Counted from the first letter of the stretch, positions 44,368 to 53,692 are shown. The stretch: DNA of 64,000 nt from Micromonospora sp. NBC_01796 (GCF_035917455.1 NZ_CP109078.1:6122001-6186000), one strand, 5' to 3'. Made by a program: numbers and translations. Notes: a model not told the origin generated them from the sequence alone.

Positions 44368-46533
44368 TCAGACGTGCACGGTCTCCCGCTGTGGCTCGGC
44401 GGTGAGCTGCTTGCGCAGGCCCTCGCCCTCGATGTCGACGTTCGGCAGAACCTTGTTCAGCCAGGCCGGCAGCCACCAGGCGGCGTGGCCGAGCAGTGAG
44501 ATCACCGCGGGCACGATCGTCATCCGTACGACGAAGGCGTCGATGGCCACCCCGAGTGCCAGCGCGAAGCCCATGCTCTTGATGACCGGGTCCTCGACCA
44601 GGATGAAGCCCGCGAACACCGAGGTCATGATGAGGGCGGCGGCGGTCACCACGCGGGCACCGTGGCCCATGCCGTTGATGGTCGCCTGGCGCGGGGTGTC
44701 CCCGTGTACGAAGTCCTCGCGCATCCGGGAGACCAGGAAGACCTCGTAGTCCATGGCGAGGCCGAACAGGATGCCGATGAGCAGGATCGGCAGGAAGCTG
44801 ACCAGCGGCCCCGGGGTGTCGACGCCGAGCAGACCGGCCAGGTGCCCCTCCTGGAACACGGCGACCGTGATCCCGAAGGTGGCGCCGACGGTGAGCAGGA
44901 AGCCCAGCGCCGCCTTGATCGGCACGAGGATCGAGCGGAACACCAGCATGAGCAGCAGCACCGAGAGGCCGACGACGAGCAGGAGGTACCAGGGCATGGC
45001 GTCGGACAGCTTCTCGGAGACGTCGATGCCGATGGCGGTCTGGCCGGTGAGTGCGATGTCGGCGCCGTCGACCGTACGGACCTTGTCCCGGACCTCGTGC
45101 ACCAGCGTCTCGGTGGCCGCGTCGGTGGGGCCGGTGCTCGGGATGACCGCGAGCAGGGCGGTCCGCTGGTCCTGACTGAGGTTCGGCGGAGCGACCGCGA
45201 GCAGGTTCTTCGTGCCCTGCAGCGCGGTGGTGACCTGCTGCGCCGCGGTCGCGGTGGAGGCAGGGCTGTCGCTTGACACGACGAGGATCAGGCGCCCGTT
45301 GAACCCGGCGCCGAATCCCTCCTCGGTGAGGTCGGCGGCGTCGCGGGCCGGGGTGCCGACCGGCGCGGCGGTCGCGTCGGGCAGACCGAGGCGCATGTCG
45401 GCCGCGGGCAGCGCGAGGGCGCCGAGGCCGAGGATCGCCACGAGGATCACGGGTACGCGCAGCTTGATGACGAGCCGCGCCCAACGGAAACCGAAGCCCT
45501 CGGTGTACGCGGCGGCGTTGCCGGCGCGGCGCTGGGCGCGGGAGAGCACCTTGCGGCCGGCGAAGCCGAGCAGTGCGGGCAGCAGGGTGATCGCGACCAG
45601 CACGGCGACCGCGACGGTCCCGGCGGCGGCGAGGCCCATCGCGGTGAGGAACGGGATCCTGACCACCGCCAGGCCGGCGAGGGCGATGACCACGGTGACG
45701 CCGGCGAAGACCACGGCGGAGCCGGCGGTGCCGACGGCGCGGCCGGCAGCCTCGTCGGGCTCGTGGCCCTCGAGGAGGTTCTGGCGGTAGCGGGAGCCGA
45801 TGAACAGCGCGTAGTCGATGCCGACGGCCAGGCCCAGCATCAGGGCGAGGACGGGGGCGGTGCTGGTCAGCGACACGACCCCGCTGAGCGCGTACAGGCC
45901 GGCCATGCCGGCGCCGACACCGATCAGCGCGGTCAGCATGGTCATGCCGGCGGCGACGAGCGAGCCGAAGGTGACGAGCAGGACAACGAGCGCGACGACA
46001 ACGCCGAGACCCTCCGTGCTGCCGATCTCCGGCTGGGTGGACATCACCTCGCCGCCGTGCTCCACCCGCAGTCCGGCGGCCTTCGCGGCGGCACCGCTCT
46101 CCTCGTACGCGGTCCGCTGCGCCTCGGTGACACTGTCGGCCCGCTCGGTGAACTGCACCTGCACCAGCCCGTAACGCCCGTCGGCCGAGACGGATCTCGC
46201 GTCGAACGGGCTGACCGCGCCGACCACGCCGGACAGCTTCCCGGCCTCGGCGACCAGGTCGTCGACGGCGGCGCGGTAATCGGCCAACTGCCGCCCTTCC
46301 GGTGCGGCGAGCACGATCGCGCCGGTCGCGCCGGACGCGGCCGGGAACTCGCGGGCGAGGGCGTCGAGTGCGCGCTGCGACTCGGTGCCGGGAATGGAGA
46401 TCTTGTCGGACGTCTCACCCATGAACGCGGCAGCCGAGCCGCCCAGCGCGGCAAGTACGACGAGCCAGAGCACGACGACGAGCCGGCGACGCCGGAACGA
46501 TGCCCGGCCGAGCCGGTAGAGGATGGTTGCCAT
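44368..46533 (-). CDS. MMPL-family RND-type transporter
   Basis: 721 residues from ATG 46533, one base after the tetR stop. The layout is typical of the family: one N-terminal helix (VVVLWLVVLAALGGSAAAF), a periplasm-side domain, six helices including the LGLAVGIDYALFIGSRYRQN motif, then the repeat with a second external domain and GLAMDYEVFLVSRMRED. The paired Asp-Tyr motifs (GIDYALF, AMDYEVF) carry the proton-relay residues. MMPL proteins export lipids, siderophores or drugs. Linkage to a TetR repressor suggests inducible efflux. A perfect hairpin terminates the operon downstream. Confidence 0.95.
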   Translation of the reverse strand: MATILYRLGRASFRRRRLVVVLWLVVLAALGGSAAAFMGETSDKISIPGTESQRALDALAREFPAASGATGAIVLAAPEGRQLADYRAAVDDLVAEAGKLSGVVGAVSPFDARSVSADGRYGLVQVQFTERADSVTEAQRTAYEESGAAAKAAGLRVEHGGEVMSTQPEIGSTEGLGVVVALVVLLVTFGSLVAAGMTMLTALIGVGAGMAGLYALSGVVSLTSTAPVLALMLGLAVGIDYALFIGSRYRQNLLEGHEPDEAAGRAVGTAGSAVVFAGVTVVIALAGLAVVRIPFLTAMGLAAAGTVAVAVLVAITLLPALLGFAGRKVLSRAQRRAGNAAAYTEGFGFRWARLVIKLRVPVILVAILGLGALALPAADMRLGLPDATAAPVGTPARDAADLTEEGFGAGFNGRLILVVSSDSPASTATAAQQVTTALQGTKNLLAVAPPNLSQDQRTALLAVIPSTGPTDAATETLVHEVRDKVRTVDGADIALTGQTAIGIDVSEKLSDAMPWYLLLVVGLSVLLLMLVFRSILVPIKAALGFLLTVGATFGITVAVFQEGHLAGLLGVDTPGPLVSFLPILLIGILFGLAMDYEVFLVSRMREDFVHGDTPRQATINGMGHGARVVTAAALIMTSVFAGFILVEDPVIKSMGFALALGVAIDAFVVRMTIVPAVISLLGHAAWWLPAWLNKVLPNVDIEGEGLRKQLTAEPQRETVHV

Positions 46534-46534
46534 G

Positions 46535-47089
46535 TCAACTTTCTTGTCGGGGTCGGGCTTGGGATGGGAGTACCCGCTCGGCCACTGTGGTGAGTGCGTC
46601 GCGGAGGTCGATGACGCCGGAGTTGGCGTGTTCGATGACAACGGTGCAGATGCCGCTGAGGACGACCCGCGCGGCGATGTCGTCGACCGGATCGGCGGAG
46701 TGGCCGGCGAACGCGCGTACGAGGCGTTCGGCCAGGGCGTCGATGCCGGGGAACCGGGACATCTCGGTGAGCTGGAGGCTGTCGTAGACGAGGGTCACCT
46801 GCGGGCGGTACCGGAGCACCAGGTCGACGAAGCCGTCGATCGCCACCGCCCGGGCGTCCTCGCCGACGAGCGTGGCAAGCCGGTCGTCCAGCGCCCGTAG
46901 CTCCTGGACGGCGGGTTCGACCAGTGCGACGAGCAGCGCGTCCTTGCTGGCGAAGTGGTAGAGCAGGGTCGCCTTCGAGCAGCCCACCGCCACCGCGATG
47001 TCGTGCAACGAGGTGCCCTTGAAGCCCACTCGCGCGAAGAGCCGGGCGGCCTCGGAGAGGATGTCCTCCCGGGTGTGGTTGCGGGTCAC
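46535..47089 (-). CDS. TetR/AcrR-family repressor of the MMPL operon
   Basis: 184 residues. The N-terminal helix-turn-helix is canonical: ILSEAARLFARVGFKGTSLH, DIAVAVGCSKATLLYHFASKDAL. The C-terminal ligand domain is all helical. The stop is one base from the MMPL start, so the two genes form an operon and the repressor controls itself. A perfect 16-bp palindrome lies 30-45 bases before ATG 47089, between good -35 (TTGACT) and -10 (CATACT) elements, which is where a TetR dimer would block polymerase. Confidence 0.94.
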   Translation of the reverse strand: MTRNHTREDILSEAARLFARVGFKGTSLHDIAVAVGCSKATLLYHFASKDALLVALVEPAVQELRALDDRLATLVGEDARAVAIDGFVDLVLRYRPQVTLVYDSLQLTEMSRFPGIDALAERLVRAFAGHSADPVDDIAARVVLSGICTVVIEHANSGVIDLRDALTTVAERVLPSQARPRQES

Positions 47090-47118
47090 CGCTCGATCAC
47101 CTCCACGCGCAAGTATGC

Positions 47119-47134
47119 CTGACCGATCGGTCAG
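47119..47134. promoter_or_regulatory. TetR operator and promoter for tetR-MMPL
   Basis: CTGACCGATCGGTCAG is a perfect 16-bp palindrome. On the minus strand it is flanked by TTGACT upstream, which overlaps it partly, and CATACT downstream, a plausible -35/-10 pair with a short spacer. It lies just before the tetR start. Confidence 0.75.
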
Positions 47135-47215
47135 TCAATGGCGAGGGTAACCCGCTGCGACCTTTCGAGCATCTCGGCCGGACCACCCGGGCCCGGCCTG
47201 GACCCCGTCTGCTCC

Positions 47216-47881
47216 CTAGTGGACGGCGGACAACGCGGTGGTGATCTCGTCGCTGGTCAGGAGTTGTACGCCGATCCCGCCGATCTCCCGGAAGCCCTGT
47301 GTACTCGCCCGGGAGACGGCGTCGGTGGCCAGGACGATGCGGTAGTCGCGTTCGCTCGCCTCGATGATGCTGGCGCGGGGGCAGTTGGGCAGGTTGCAGC
47401 CGGCGAAGACGATCGTGTCGACCGCCAGGGCGTCCAGCAGGGACGCCAGCGGTGTCCGGTAGAACGCACCCCATCGTGGCTTGAAGATGACGTACTCGGT
47501 GGGGTTGAGCTCCTGCGGTTCGCCGCCGAGCAGGCGCGCGTGGTCGAGTGGCGGAGCACCCGTGGGTAGCAGGCCGGGGGCGAGTTGGCTGCCGGGTGAT
47601 CCCGGCGCGACGATCCGCGCGCCGTCGGCGAGCAGTGTTCGCCGGGCCAGGTCGGCGTCCGTTCCGTCGGGCTGGTAGAGGCGCACGATGTGCACGATCG
47701 GCCGGTGGGCGGCCCGGAAGGCGTCGGTGACCCGGCGCAGGTTCGGCACGATCTCGGTGGTGCCGGCCAGGCCGTACGGGCTGTCGGACAGGAAGTCCAC
47801 CTGCATGTCGATGGTGACCAGCGCCGCCGACTCCCAGTGCGGGATCAGGTGGGGGTCGGGGTTCTGCCCAGCGTCGGTCAC
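47216..47881 (-). CDS. Isochorismatase-family cysteine hydrolase
   Basis: 221 residues from GTG 47881, with GGAGGAAG upstream. The fold is Rossmann-like with the triad Asp25 (LVTIDMQVDF), Lys in FKPRWGAFYRT and the nucleophile Cys in AGCNLPNCPRASI, followed by EASERDYRIVLATDAVS. The family includes isochorismatase, nicotinamidase and biuret or carbamoylsarcosine hydrolases. The sequence NLPNCPRASIIEA is the group often annotated only as cysteine hydrolase, so the substrate cannot be assigned. It stands between the TetR operon and modC, all on the minus strand, with gaps of about 125 bp on each side. Confidence 0.9.
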   Translation of the reverse strand: MTDAGQNPDPHLIPHWESAALVTIDMQVDFLSDSPYGLAGTTEIVPNLRRVTDAFRAAHRPIVHIVRLYQPDGTDADLARRTLLADGARIVAPGSPGSQLAPGLLPTGAPPLDHARLLGGEPQELNPTEYVIFKPRWGAFYRTPLASLLDALAVDTIVFAGCNLPNCPRASIIEASERDYRIVLATDAVSRASTQGFREIGGIGVQLLTSDEITTALSAVH

Positions 47882-48004
47882 GGACTTCCTCCTACCGTCG
47901 GCGCCGCTCCAGGATCGCCGAACCGGGCCCGACGCCGGGGTCGCAGGGAGGTCGGGTCCTGCCCTGTGGAACGGCGGTGATGGCGACTCCTCGGGGCTGG
48001 CGGG

Positions 48005-49123
48005 TCACGGGGCGCTCGCGGGGTAGACCCGGGTTTCGGTGGCCTTGACCGCGGCCCAGACGGCTTGACCGGGTACGAGATGGAGCTGGGCGGCGGCGAG
48101 CGGGGTGATGTCCGCGGCCACCCCGATCGGGCCGTCGAGTTGGATGCGCAGGTTGTCGCCGTGGCGCTGGATGCCGGCGATGGTGGCCGGCCAGGTGTTG
48201 CGCGGGCTGCCGTCGGGGCGGTTCGGGTGCAGGGCCACGGCCGACGGCGGGAAGGCGACAAAAACGTCCCCGTCGTGCCGGTCCCCGATCGCGAGCGGGA
48301 AGGCGTCGCCGACCAGCACCGTGTGCCCGTCGGCGTGGCCCCGGTAGAGGTTGAGCCCGACGAGGCGGGCGACGTAGTCCGTACGTGGCCGGGCGGTGAT
48401 GGTGGCGGCGTCGCCGTCCTGCACCATCCGGCCGTCCTCGATGATGACCAGCCGGTCGGCGAGCACCAGGGCGTCGAGCGGGTCGTGGGTGACCAGCAGC
48501 GTGGCCCCGGCGTGCGCGGAGAGGTGCCGTTGCAGTTCGGCGCGGGTGTCCAGCCGGGTACGGGCGTCCAGCGCGGCGAGCGGTTCGTCGAGCAGCAGCA
48601 GCGCGGGGTCGACCGCGAGGGCGCGGGCGAGCGCGACCCGTTGGGCCTGTCCACCGGAGAGCTGCCGCGGTTTGCGTCGGGCGTGTTCGGTCAGGCCCAT
48701 CCGGTCGAGCCAGCCGGCGGCCTGCTCCCGCGCCCGGCGGCGGTCGACCCCGTGCCGGCGGGGTCCGAACGCGACGTTGTCCAACGCGCTCAGGTGTGGG
48801 AAGAGCAGGTAGTCCTGGAAGACCACCCCGATCGGGCGGCGTTCGGTGGGCAGCCAGACCCGGTGGTCGGGCCGGTCGAGGTCCCGGCCGGCGAGCGTGA
48901 CGTGCCCTGCGGTGAGCGGTGCCAGGCCGGCCAGCGTACGCAGGGCGGTGGTCTTGCCGGCGCCGTTCGGGCCGAGCAGGGCGACCACCTCGCCGGGCTT
49001 CACCCGCAGGTCCAGGTCGAGCCGGAAGGTGCCCCGGTCGACGACAAGATGGGCGTCGAGCATCGGGGCGGCGGTGGTGGCCGCGTGGTCGGGTGCGGCT
49101 GCCGGGGTGGCGGGCGTGGTCAC
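48005..49123 (-). CDS. modC: Molybdate ABC transporter ATP-binding protein ModC
   Basis: 372 residues from GTG 49123, overlapping the modB stop by GTGA. The ATPase domain has Walker A LLGPNGAGKTT, Q-loop GVVFQDYLLFPHLSALDNV, signature QLSGGQAQRVALARAL, Walker B LLLLDEPLAALD and switch His in LLVTHDPLDA. The C-terminal 140 residues form a TOBE/MOP-like regulatory domain (WPATIAGIQRHGDNLRIQL) as in ModC. It energises molybdate uptake with ModB. Together with the adjacent modB and modA genes this is a complete molybdate importer, needed for molybdopterin enzymes. Confidence 0.93.
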   Translation of the reverse strand: MTTPATPAAAPDHAATTAAPMLDAHLVVDRGTFRLDLDLRVKPGEVVALLGPNGAGKTTALRTLAGLAPLTAGHVTLAGRDLDRPDHRVWLPTERRPIGVVFQDYLLFPHLSALDNVAFGPRRHGVDRRRAREQAAGWLDRMGLTEHARRKPRQLSGGQAQRVALARALAVDPALLLLDEPLAALDARTRLDTRAELQRHLSAHAGATLLVTHDPLDALVLADRLVIIEDGRMVQDGDAATITARPRTDYVARLVGLNLYRGHADGHTVLVGDAFPLAIGDRHDGDVFVAFPPSAVALHPNRPDGSPRNTWPATIAGIQRHGDNLRIQLDGPIGVAADITPLAAAQLHLVPGQAVWAAVKATETRVYPASAP

Positions 49124-49971
49124 GGGCTGGTGATCCAACGGTCGCGGAGGCTGGCGAGGATCGCCACCGAGACGGTGAGCAGGATCAGGCTGAGCACGAT
49201 CGCCGACTCCAGATCGGTTTCCAGGGCGAGGTAGACGGCCAGCGGCATGGTCTGGGTGCGGCCGGGGAAGTTGCCGGCGAAGGTGATCGTGGCACCGAAC
49301 TCGCCGAGCGCGCGGGCCCAGCACAGCACCGCCCCGGCGGCGATGCCGGGGGCGACGAGGGGGAGCGTGACGTGCGTGAAGGTGGTCCACCGGCCGGCGC
49401 CGAGGGTGGCGGCGGCCTCCTCGTAGCGGGTGTTCGCGCCGCGTAGCGCGCCCTCGACGGCGATGATCAGGAACGGCATGGCGACGAACGCCTCGGCGAG
49501 GACAACCCCGGTGGTGGTGAACGGCAGGGTGATGCCGAACGTCGAGTCGAGCCATCCGCCGAGCAGACCCCGGCGCCCGAAGACGAGCAGGAGCGCCACC
49601 CCGCCGACAACGGGTGGCAGTACGAGTGGCACGGTGACGAGTGCGCGTACGACGCGGCGGCCGGGGAACTCGATCCTCGCCAGCAGCCACGCCAGGGGAA
49701 CACCGAGGGCGAGGCAGAGGAGCGTGGCGAGGGTGGCGGTCTGCAACGACAGCCACAGCGCGGTCAGTACGCCGGGTTCGGTCAGCCGCTGCGGCAGGGT
49801 GGTCCACGGCGTACGGACCAGGAGGCCGACCAGGGGCAGGACCAGGAACAGCAGGCCGAGCGCGGCGGGCACGAGCAGTCCGACCGGGATCCGTCCCGTA
49901 CGTCTGCGCCGGTGTGGCGGCGCGGCCACCGCCGGCCGCGCCGCCACACCGGGCTCTTCGAGGAGGGGCAC
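49120..49971 (-). CDS. modB: Molybdate ABC transporter permease ModB
   Basis: 283 residues from GTG 49971, four bases after the modA stop; the longer frame upstream overlaps modA and is not needed. An Arg-rich cytosolic start leads to about six transmembrane helices (VGLLVPAALGLLFLVLPLVG first). The EAA-type loop contacting ModC is EEAAATLGAGRWTTFTHVTL. ALGEFGATITFAGNFPGRTQ is the signature segment of ModB permeases. Overlap with modC and tight spacing to modA show translational coupling. Confidence 0.94.
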   Translation of the reverse strand: MPLLEEPGVAARPAVAAPPHRRRRTGRIPVGLLVPAALGLLFLVLPLVGLLVRTPWTTLPQRLTEPGVLTALWLSLQTATLATLLCLALGVPLAWLLARIEFPGRRVVRALVTVPLVLPPVVGGVALLLVFGRRGLLGGWLDSTFGITLPFTTTGVVLAEAFVAMPFLIIAVEGALRGANTRYEEAAATLGAGRWTTFTHVTLPLVAPGIAAGAVLCWARALGEFGATITFAGNFPGRTQTMPLAVYLALETDLESAIVLSLILLTVSVAILASLRDRWITSP

Positions 49972-49975
49972 CGGT

Positions 49976-50776
49976 CTACGGTGCCTGGAAGCCGGCCTGG
50001 GTGAGCACGGACTTACCCGCGTCCGACAGCACGTACGCGACGAACGCCGCCGCACCGGCCTTGTTCGGCGCGCTCTTCAACACGCTGATCGGATAGTCGT
50101 TGATCGCGCCCGCTGACTCGGGGAACTCGACCCCGTCCACGTCGGCGGTGGAGGCCTTGGCGTCGGTCCGGTAGACCAGGGCGGCGTCGACCTCGCCGAG
50201 CTTCACCTTCGACAGCGCGCCCTTGACGTCCTGTTCCAGGGTGACCGGGGTCAGCTTCACCCCGGCGGCGTCGAGGGCCTTCTTCGCCGCCGCGCCGCAC
50301 GGCACCTGCTCGGCGCAGAGGGCGACCTTCGCGTCCGGCTTGGTCAGGTCGGTCAGCCCGGTCACCCCGTTGGGGTTGCCCTTCGGTACGGCGATGACGA
50401 GCTGGTTCTTCACGAAGGTGGTGGGGCTGCCGTCGCCGTTGCCGGCGTCGGTGACGGTCTTCATGTTCGCCGGGGCGGCGGAGGCGAACACGTCCGCCGG
50501 TGCGCCCTGGTTGATCTGGGTGGCGAGGGCGGAACTGCCGGCGAAGCTGAAGGTGACCTTCGCGCCGGGGTTGGCCGCCTCGAAGTCCCTGCCGATGGTG
50601 GTGAACGACTCGGTCAGCGACGCTGCCGCGAAGACGGTGATCGTGCCGGTGACACCGGAACTGCTGCTGCTCGGTTGCGGGCTGGCGGTGTCGGCGTCGT
50701 CGCCACAGCCGGTGAGGCCCAGCGCGGCCAGGGCGGCGAGCGTGGCCAGGGCGGTACGGAACCGTCGTGCTCTCAC
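49976..50776 (-). CDS. modA: Molybdate-binding lipoprotein ModA
   Basis: 266 residues from GTG 50776, with GGAGG nine bases upstream. The N-terminus is a lipoprotein signal with lipobox LTGC. A Ser-rich linker precedes the periplasmic-binding fold: ITVFAAASLTESFTTIG, FSFAGSSALATQINQGAPAD and FPESAGAINDYPISVLK. The ASLT and GSSAL segments provide oxyanion-binding Ser and backbone contacts in ModA proteins. It captures molybdate outside the membrane and delivers it to ModBC. First gene of the operon; no riboswitch or ModE-like site could be recognised upstream. Confidence 0.95.
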   Translation of the reverse strand: MRARRFRTALATLAALAALGLTGCGDDADTASPQPSSSSSGVTGTITVFAAASLTESFTTIGRDFEAANPGAKVTFSFAGSSALATQINQGAPADVFASAAPANMKTVTDAGNGDGSPTTFVKNQLVIAVPKGNPNGVTGLTDLTKPDAKVALCAEQVPCGAAAKKALDAAGVKLTPVTLEQDVKGALSKVKLGEVDAALVYRTDAKASTADVDGVEFPESAGAINDYPISVLKSAPNKAGAAAFVAYVLSDAGKSVLTQAGFQAP

Positions 50777-50958
50777 GAGCTTGGTCCTCCCTCTACTACC
50801 GGCGGTCAGAGTGGGTTGGTCGACGGTCGCCCCACCGATCCGAGACACCGTCACGTTGGACACCTTAGTGCGCCGCAACTGCGAGGATTAATGGGCTGAT
50901 CGGGCCGTATCCTCGACCTGCTGTTTCATTCCGGGAGCCGCATCTGCATCATGGGGTC

Positions 50959-52068
50959 ATGGCTGGTGAACCGGCGTCGCTACCGGCGTGGCAGACCCTG
51001 ACCGAGGAGCAGAGCCGGCGGTGGACCGAAGTCCTCGACCACGTCGCCGCCGCGCTCCCGTCGGGCGTCGTGTCCGTCGTGATCGACGGCGGGTCCGCGC
51101 ACGCTGCCGTCGTCGCCGACCGGCTCGCCGACGCGCTGCACGCCGGCGGACGTCCCTGCGCCCGGCTGACCGGGCACACACCTCCGGCATCGACCGGGCA
51201 ACCACCGCTCGACGCCCGTTACCGCCTCGAAGCCGGGGACAACCGGCGTACGGAAGGCACCCCGGACACCGTCACCGTCGCTGACGGCTCCGGTTGGCTC
51301 GCGCGCCCGCCGAGCGGTAGGTGGGACGTGGTCGTCTGGCTCCGTACCCCGCCGGTCGGGCCAGGGGCGAACGGCGGCCGTGGTGCAGGGTGCGACATCG
51401 TCGTCGACCTGCACGACCCGACCTGGCCGGTGATCCGCCATCTCAGCGACCGCCTCGCCCCGCAGGACCGCTGGTACCTCAGTGAGTCGCGAGCCTTCTT
51501 CGCCACCCGCGCCGCCACCTGGGACACGAAATTCGGCGACGACCTCCCCGCCTACGCCGCCGCCGTGAACGAGGCGGACCTTCCCGTCGGTGGCGTTGTC
51601 GTCGACATCGGCTGCGGAACCGGTAGGGCGCTACCGGCCCTGCGGGACGCGGTCGGCCCGTACGGCGTTGTCATCGGCCTCGACCTCACACCGCAGATGC
51701 TCACCGCCGCCCGGGCGCATGCCGGGCGGGCCGCCGCCGACCTGCTCCTGGGCGATGCCCGGAACCTCCCGCTCGCCGACGCGTCCGTCGACGCGGTGTT
51801 CGCCGCGGGTCTGCTCACCCACCTGCCCGACTCCGAAGCGGGCCTGCGTGAACTCGCCCGGATCACCCGACCCGGCGGACGACTCGTGCTGTTCCACCCC
51901 TCGGGTCGGGCCGCGCTCGCCGCCCGCCACGGCCGCCCGCTGCGACCGGACGAGCCCCTCGCCGAAGCACCGCTGCGTCGCTCGACCGGCCTCACCGGCT
52001 GGCACCTCAACCGGTACGACGACCCACCGCACCGGTTCTTCGCCACCGCCACCCGCCGGAACGCCTGA
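50959..52068 (+). CDS. Class I SAM methyltransferase fused to a degenerate kinase-like domain
   Basis: 369 residues. Residues about 15-160 resemble actinobacterial uridine-kinase-like proteins (VVSVVIDGGSAHAAVVADRL, the late DLHDPTWPVIRH strand), but the P-loop Gly-Lys-Ser/Thr is missing: the sequence reads DGGSAHAAVV. Residues about 190-320 form a Methyltransf_11 domain: YLSESRAFFATRAATWDTKF lead-in, SAM motif VVVDIGCGTGRALP, acidic strand GLDLTPQML and LLLGDARNLPLADASVD. The C-terminus closes with RPGGRLVLFHPSG. The methyl acceptor is unknown. It is divergent from modA and may be co-transcribed with the hydrolase gene 51 bp downstream. Confidence 0.85.
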   Translation: MAGEPASLPAWQTLTEEQSRRWTEVLDHVAAALPSGVVSVVIDGGSAHAAVVADRLADALHAGGRPCARLTGHTPPASTGQPPLDARYRLEAGDNRRTEGTPDTVTVADGSGWLARPPSGRWDVVVWLRTPPVGPGANGGRGAGCDIVVDLHDPTWPVIRHLSDRLAPQDRWYLSESRAFFATRAATWDTKFGDDLPAYAAAVNEADLPVGGVVVDIGCGTGRALPALRDAVGPYGVVIGLDLTPQMLTAARAHAGRAAADLLLGDARNLPLADASVDAVFAAGLLTHLPDSEAGLRELARITRPGGRLVLFHPSGRAALAARHGRPLRPDEPLAEAPLRRSTGLTGWHLNRYDDPPHRFFATATRRNA

Positions 52069-52119
52069 CCCGACGGGCGCCCCCGCCGGGATGTCGTCGA
52101 TACCGGTACGGTGCAGCGC

Positions 52120-53652
52120 ATGTCGATCGAGCCCGCGCTCGCGGGGCGGGTTCGCACCCGGTCGGTGCTGTGGCGGTCGGGGCTGCTCCTCGGCGTACTG
52201 CTGCTCGCGGCCGGGGTGCTCGGTATCGGGTACGCCGGACGAGGGCTGCACTCGGTGTCGGTGCGGGTCGACGGCGTACCGGTGGAGATCGTCCGCCCGG
52301 TCGGCGGCGGCGCCGGACGGCCCGCCGTGGTGGTCGCCCACGGGTACGCGGGGTCGGGGCGCCTGATGCGGCCGTTCGCCGACACGCTCGTACGGCGGGG
52401 TTACGTGGTCGCCCTCCCGGACCTGGCCGGACACGCCGCCAACCCCCGCCCGCTGGCCGGGGAGGACGAACTCGACCGGGAACTCGCCGGGGTCGTCCGG
52501 TACGTGCGGGACCTGTCCGGGGTGGATCCGGCGCGGGTGGCGTTGCTCGGCCACTCGATGGGCGCCGCGGCGGTGGTCCGGGTCGGGTCCGCGGACCCGT
52601 CGATCGCCGCCACCGTGGCGATCTCGCTGGGGGACGGCGCGGCGGCGGCGTTGCAGCCCGGCCCCCGCCGTCTGCTGCTGATCGTCGGCGCGCTGGAACC
52701 GGCCGGTATCCGGTCCGTCGCGCAGGCGGCCCTCGACGGTGACGCCGGGCGCCGGATGGTTCGGGTGGGGTTCGCCGAGCACGTCGGGGTGCTCTACGCC
52801 GACCGTACCCACGCCGAGGCCGCGCGCTGGCTCGACGACGCCCTGCGAAACCGGCCGGAGCAACCGGTGATCGCCGCGAAGGGCCGGGTGACAGCGGGTG
52901 GCCTGTGCCTGGTCGGGATGTTGCTCCTGGTGATCGCGGGGCTGGTCCGGCCATCCGTACGTCGTGCGCCACCGATCCGGGACAGCCTCGCGCCACCGGC
53001 ACGGGCACGGTTGGCGTGGCTTGCCGGTGCGGTGGCGGTCGCCCCGGTACCCGGGCTGGTCGGCGGCTGGCTGGCGGCCCGGACACTGCCGGCACCGGTC
53101 TGCGGCTACCTCGTCGGCTACTTCGCGTTCGCCGGGGCCACCCTCGCGGCCGTGGCCGTGGTGGCCCGCCGCATCCACGCCCGTGCGGCGGAGGGCGACG
53201 CGCACGGGGTGACCGGTACCCGGCAACGTCCCGACGCGCCGTGGCGGGCGGCGGCCGCCACGATCGGACTCGCTGTCGCCGGGATCGCGGCGGTGGTCGT
53301 ACCCGTTCATCTCGGCCTGACCTCGGCGGTGCCGTACGGGTCGCGCTGGTGGCTGACGGTGTTGCTCGTCCTTGCCACCGCGGCCCTGCTCGGTGGGGCG
53401 CATGCCGTGGCCCGTCCACCCTGGAGCATCGGCGTCCTGGCGGCTGTCTGCCTGCCGGTACCCGTGGCTGCCATCGTCGGGCTGGCCCCCGGTTTCCTCA
53501 CCCTCGTCACACCGTTGATCGCCGGCCTGCTCGCGCTGTACCTCCTGCTGGCCGGTGTGGCGTCGCTGACCGGAACGCCCTGGTTCCGCACCATCCCGGC
53601 CGGCGCTCTGCTGGTCGCCTGGCCGGTCGCGACCAGCCTGCCGATCACCTGA
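52120..53652 (+). CDS. Membrane-anchored alpha/beta hydrolase with C-terminal transmembrane domain
   Basis: About 510 residues from ATG 52120 (GTG 52111 also possible). A first transmembrane helix (GLLLGVLLLAAGVLGIGYAG) is followed by an alpha/beta-hydrolase domain: PAVVVAHGYAGSG with the oxyanion His-Gly, LLGHSMGAAAV with nucleophile Ser, and a late His candidate in GFAEHVGVLY. From residue 250 on there are about seven hydrophobic helices (GLCLVGMLLLVIAGLV, and VLLVLATAALLGGAHAV among them). The combination suggests an extracytoplasmic or membrane-lipid-directed hydrolase. It ends 40 bp before the convergent SDR gene. Confidence 0.8.
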   Translation: MSIEPALAGRVRTRSVLWRSGLLLGVLLLAAGVLGIGYAGRGLHSVSVRVDGVPVEIVRPVGGGAGRPAVVVAHGYAGSGRLMRPFADTLVRRGYVVALPDLAGHAANPRPLAGEDELDRELAGVVRYVRDLSGVDPARVALLGHSMGAAAVVRVGSADPSIAATVAISLGDGAAAALQPGPRRLLLIVGALEPAGIRSVAQAALDGDAGRRMVRVGFAEHVGVLYADRTHAEAARWLDDALRNRPEQPVIAAKGRVTAGGLCLVGMLLLVIAGLVRPSVRRAPPIRDSLAPPARARLAWLAGAVAVAPVPGLVGGWLAARTLPAPVCGYLVGYFAFAGATLAAVAVVARRIHARAAEGDAHGVTGTRQRPDAPWRAAAATIGLAVAGIAAVVVPVHLGLTSAVPYGSRWWLTVLLVLATAALLGGAHAVARPPWSIGVLAAVCLPVPVAAIVGLAPGFLTLVTPLIAGLLALYLLLAGVASLTGTPWFRTIPAGALLVAWPVATSLPIT

Positions 53653-53692
53653 GAGGTTTCCGGTACGGCAGGTTGGTCCGAAACCGCGTGGG

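Noticed and set aside
50777-50958. Molybdenum-cofactor riboswitch or ModE site before modA
   Set aside because: No conserved stem set or ModE-like dyad could be recognised in the 182-bp gap.
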